Positions 12,319 through 14,309 of a stretch of DNA of 14,309 nucleotides are shown in pieces. The stretch comes from JBBQWS01 sp038210415. GTDB taxonomy: Bacteria > Actinomycetota > Actinomycetes > Prado026. The position numbers were made by a program, and so were the translations under genes. The DNA lies in contig JBBQWS010000071.1 in NCBI GenBank assembly GCA_038210415.1, positions 1 to 14,309 on the forward strand. The letters are read 5' to 3'. The notes beneath the pieces were generated by a model that ran no database searches, had not been told where the DNA came from, and saw nothing but the letters and a program-made list of their open reading frames with translations. How positions within the stretch are numbered: the stretch's first letter is position 1; every line of letters starts with the position of its first letter.

Positions 12319-14309
12319 ATGAGCGCCCCGCCCGCGGAACGAACCGCCCACGAGTACAACGCCAAGCACCTCTCGGTCCTCGAGGGGCTGGACGCCGTGC
12401 GCAAGCGGCCGGGCATGTACATCGGCTCCACCGACTCACGCGGGCTCATGCATTGCCTGTGGGAGATCATCGACAACGCCGTCGACGAGGCGCTGGCCGG
12501 CCACTGCACGCGCATCCACGTGCTGCTGCGCGCTGACGGCTCAGTCGAGGTCAAGGACGACGGGCGCGGGATCCCGGTCGACCTCGAGCCCAAGACCGGG
12601 CTCACCGGGGTCGAGGTCGTCATGACGCGGCTGCACGCCGGTGGCAAGTTCGGCGGCGGCTCCTACGTCGCGACAGGCGGCCTGCACGGCGTCGGCGCGT
12701 CGGTCGTGAACGCGCTGTCGGGGCGCCTGGATGTCGAGGTCGACCGCGACGCGAAGGTCCACACGATGTCGTTCCGCCGTGGGGTGCCTGGCTCGTTCGC
12801 AGGCGACGGCCCGGGCGCCGCCTTCACCGAGGCGTCGGGCCTTCGGGTCACCGGCAAGGTGGCGCGCAAGGTCACCGGTACCCGCGTGCGCTGGTGGGCC
12901 GACCGCCAGGTCTTCCTCAAAGAGGCAACGCTCTCGCTCGAGGAGCTGCACGACCGCGCCCGGCAGACCGCGTTCCTCGTGCCGGGGCTCACGCTGCACG
13001 TCCGCGACGAACGCGACCCGGGCGCCGTGGAGGAGCAGTCCTTCCACTACTCGGGCGGCATCTCCGAGTTCTGCGACTACCTCGCGCCGGACACGGCCCT
13101 GTGCGATGTCGTCCGGCTCAAGGGGGTCGGCCACTTCCGCGAGACGGTTCCGGTGTTCGACGCCCAGGGACACCTGACGCCGACCGAGGTCGAGCGCGAG
13201 CTCGCCGTTGACATCGCGCTGCGCTGGGGCACCGGCTACGACACGGTGGCGCGCTCGTTCGTCAACATCATCGCGACCCCCAAGGGCGGCACCCACGTCG
13301 CCGGCTTCGAGCGCGCGCTCACCAAGACGTTGAACGAGCAGCTGCGCGCGGCTCGCGTGCTGCGGGCGGGCGAGGACGACGTCGTCAAGGACGACGTGCT
13401 CGAAGGCATGACCTCGGTCGTGACGGTCCGACTGGCCGAGCCGCAGTTCGAAGGTCAGACCAAGGAGGTGCTCGGCACCTCGGCGGCCACCCGCATCGTG
13501 GCCAACGTCGTCAGCAAGGAGCTCAAGGCCTTCCTCGGCTCGGCCAAGCGCGGCGAGAAGCAGATGGCCCGAACGATCCTCGACAAGGTCGCGTCCGCGG
13601 CGCGCACCCGAGTCGCAGCCCGGCAGCACAAGGAGCTGCAGCGGCGCAAGAACGCCCTCGAGACATCGTCGCTGCCCGCGAAGCTCAAGGACTGCCGCTC
13701 CGACGACGTCGACCGCAGCGAGCTGTTCATCGTCGAGGGCGACAGCGCGCTCGGCACCGCGAAAGTGGCTCGCGACTCCGAGTTCCAGGCCCTGCTGCCG
13801 ATCCGCGGGAAGATCCTCAACGTCCAGAAGGCGTCGGCCTCGGACATGCTGCGCAATGCCGAGTGCGCCTCGATCATCCAGGTGATCGGCGCGGGCTCGG
13901 GCCGCACCTTCGACCTCGACGCCGCCCGCTACGGCAAGGTCATCCTGATGACCGACGCCGACGTCGACGGTGCGCACATCCGCACCCTGCTGCTGACCCT
14001 GATCTACCGCGCGATGCGACCGCTGCTCGACGACGGCCGCGTCTACGCGGCCGTCCCGCCGCTGCACCGGCTCGAGGTCATCGGTGGCCCCGGCAAGAAG
14101 AACGAATACCGCTACACCTATTCCGACGCCGAGATGCGCCGCACGATGGCCGAGCTCGAGAAGGCCGGACGGCGGCTCAAGGACCCGATCCAGCGCTACA
14201 AGGGCCTCGGCGAGATGGACGCCGGCCAGCTGCGTGAGACCACGATGGACCCGCGTCGCCGCACCCTGCGCAGGGTCACGATGGACGACGCCGAGGCGGC
14301 CGAGCTGAT
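12319..14309 (+). CDS. parE: DNA topoisomerase IV subunit B (GyrB/ParE family), 3' end outside window
   Basis: This type IIA topoisomerase ATPase subunit pairs with a ParC/GyrA-type subunit to relax or decatenate DNA. 663 codons are present without a stop, against about 700 expected. The GHKL ATPase site shows WEIIDNAVDEAL (E49, N53), DDGRGIP and the ATP-lid motif GGLHGVGASVVNAL (120-133). The Toprim domain shows FIVEGDSALGTAK (E473-G-D-S476) and MTDADVDGAHIRTLL (D546, D548, D550). A KGLGEMDAGQLRETTMDP segment follows. 'EGDSALGTAK', not GyrB's 'EGDSAGGSAK', indicates the topoisomerase IV-like actinobacterial paralogue (gyrB2/parE); the canonical gyrB is presumably elsewhere. ATG 12319 is the only plausible start. 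AGGAG abuts it with no spacing, so translation may be leaderless. Confidence 0.95.
   Translation, partial: MSAPPAERTAHEYNAKHLSVLEGLDAVRKRPGMYIGSTDSRGLMHCLWEIIDNAVDEALAGHCTRIHVLLRADGSVEVKDDGRGIPVDLEPKTGLTGVEVVMTRLHAGGKFGGGSYVATGGLHGVGASVVNALSGRLDVEVDRDAKVHTMSFRRGVPGSFAGDGPGAAFTEASGLRVTGKVARKVTGTRVRWWADRQVFLKEATLSLEELHDRARQTAFLVPGLTLHVRDERDPGAVEEQSFHYSGGISEFCDYLAPDTALCDVVRLKGVGHFRETVPVFDAQGHLTPTEVERELAVDIALRWGTGYDTVARSFVNIIATPKGGTHVAGFERALTKTLNEQLRAARVLRAGEDDVVKDDVLEGMTSVVTVRLAEPQFEGQTKEVLGTSAATRIVANVVSKELKAFLGSAKRGEKQMARTILDKVASAARTRVAARQHKELQRRKNALETSSLPAKLKDCRSDDVDRSELFIVEGDSALGTAKVARDSEFQALLPIRGKILNVQKASASDMLRNAECASIIQVIGAGSGRTFDLDAARYGKVILMTDADVDGAHIRTLLLTLIYRAMRPLLDDGRVYAAVPPLHRLEVIGGPGKKNEYRYTYSDAEMRRTMAELEKAGRRLKDPIQRYKGLGEMDAGQLRETTMDPRRRTLRRVTMDDAEAAEL

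Noticed and set aside
12541..14067. 508-codon open frame on the minus strand opposite the topoisomerase gene
   Set aside because: It is an antisense shadow of the conserved GyrB/ParE sequence, with no recognisable protein features.
1..14309. CRISPR array, tRNA or rRNA genes
   Set aside because: No regularly spaced short repeats and no tRNA or rRNA signature were seen on either strand.

Overview
The window is high-GC DNA with strong G/C preference at third codon positions, GTG and TTG starts, and gene families typical of Actinomycetota: a DUF7455-like small zinc protein divergent from a topoisomerase IV-type GyrB/ParE, and cell-wall-binding-repeat subtilases. Genus cannot be told from the sequence alone. 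No rRNA, tRNA or CRISPR array was found.

Layout. Positions 1-1373 hold an IS256-family insertion sequence, cut at its left end by the window edge, with an intact-looking DDE transposase. Positions 1374-2747 are a gene graveyard: a Fic-family N-terminal stub (minus), the tail of a small toxin-like protein followed by an intact small helix-turn-helix protein (plus), and a doubly damaged RibD/DHFR-like reductase (plus). A 25-bp direct repeat with internal dyad symmetry occurs twice here, 473 bp apart. Each copy sits immediately 5' of a broken reading frame, with the HTH gene between them.

Positions 2761-4164 encode a FAD-dependent oxidoreductase (minus). Upstream of it lies a frameshifted C-terminal remnant of another protein, possibly a carboxylesterase. 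Positions 4506-8325 (plus) carry two secreted proteins: a GH26-like TIM-barrel glycoside hydrolase, and an S8 subtilase with a fibronectin-III-like segment and three cell-wall-binding (CWB2) repeats. Positions 8344-9115 (minus) are two overlapping four-helix membrane proteins. Positions 9185-11704 (minus) encode a large secreted beta-propeller protein with a malectin-like module, with a strong hairpin terminator behind it and a palindromic operator candidate in front.

The right end looks like core genome: the small DUF7455-like protein (minus, with its own terminator), divergent from a topoisomerase IV subunit B gene that runs off the window about 40 codons before its expected end.

How the parts relate. 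The left third looks like an accessory hotspot repeatedly invaded and eroded, the middle is a block of exported or surface-acting proteins, and the right end is a conserved housekeeping locus. No complete new multigene defence or biosynthetic system is visible. The most unusual unexplained signal is the 25-bp dyad repeat.
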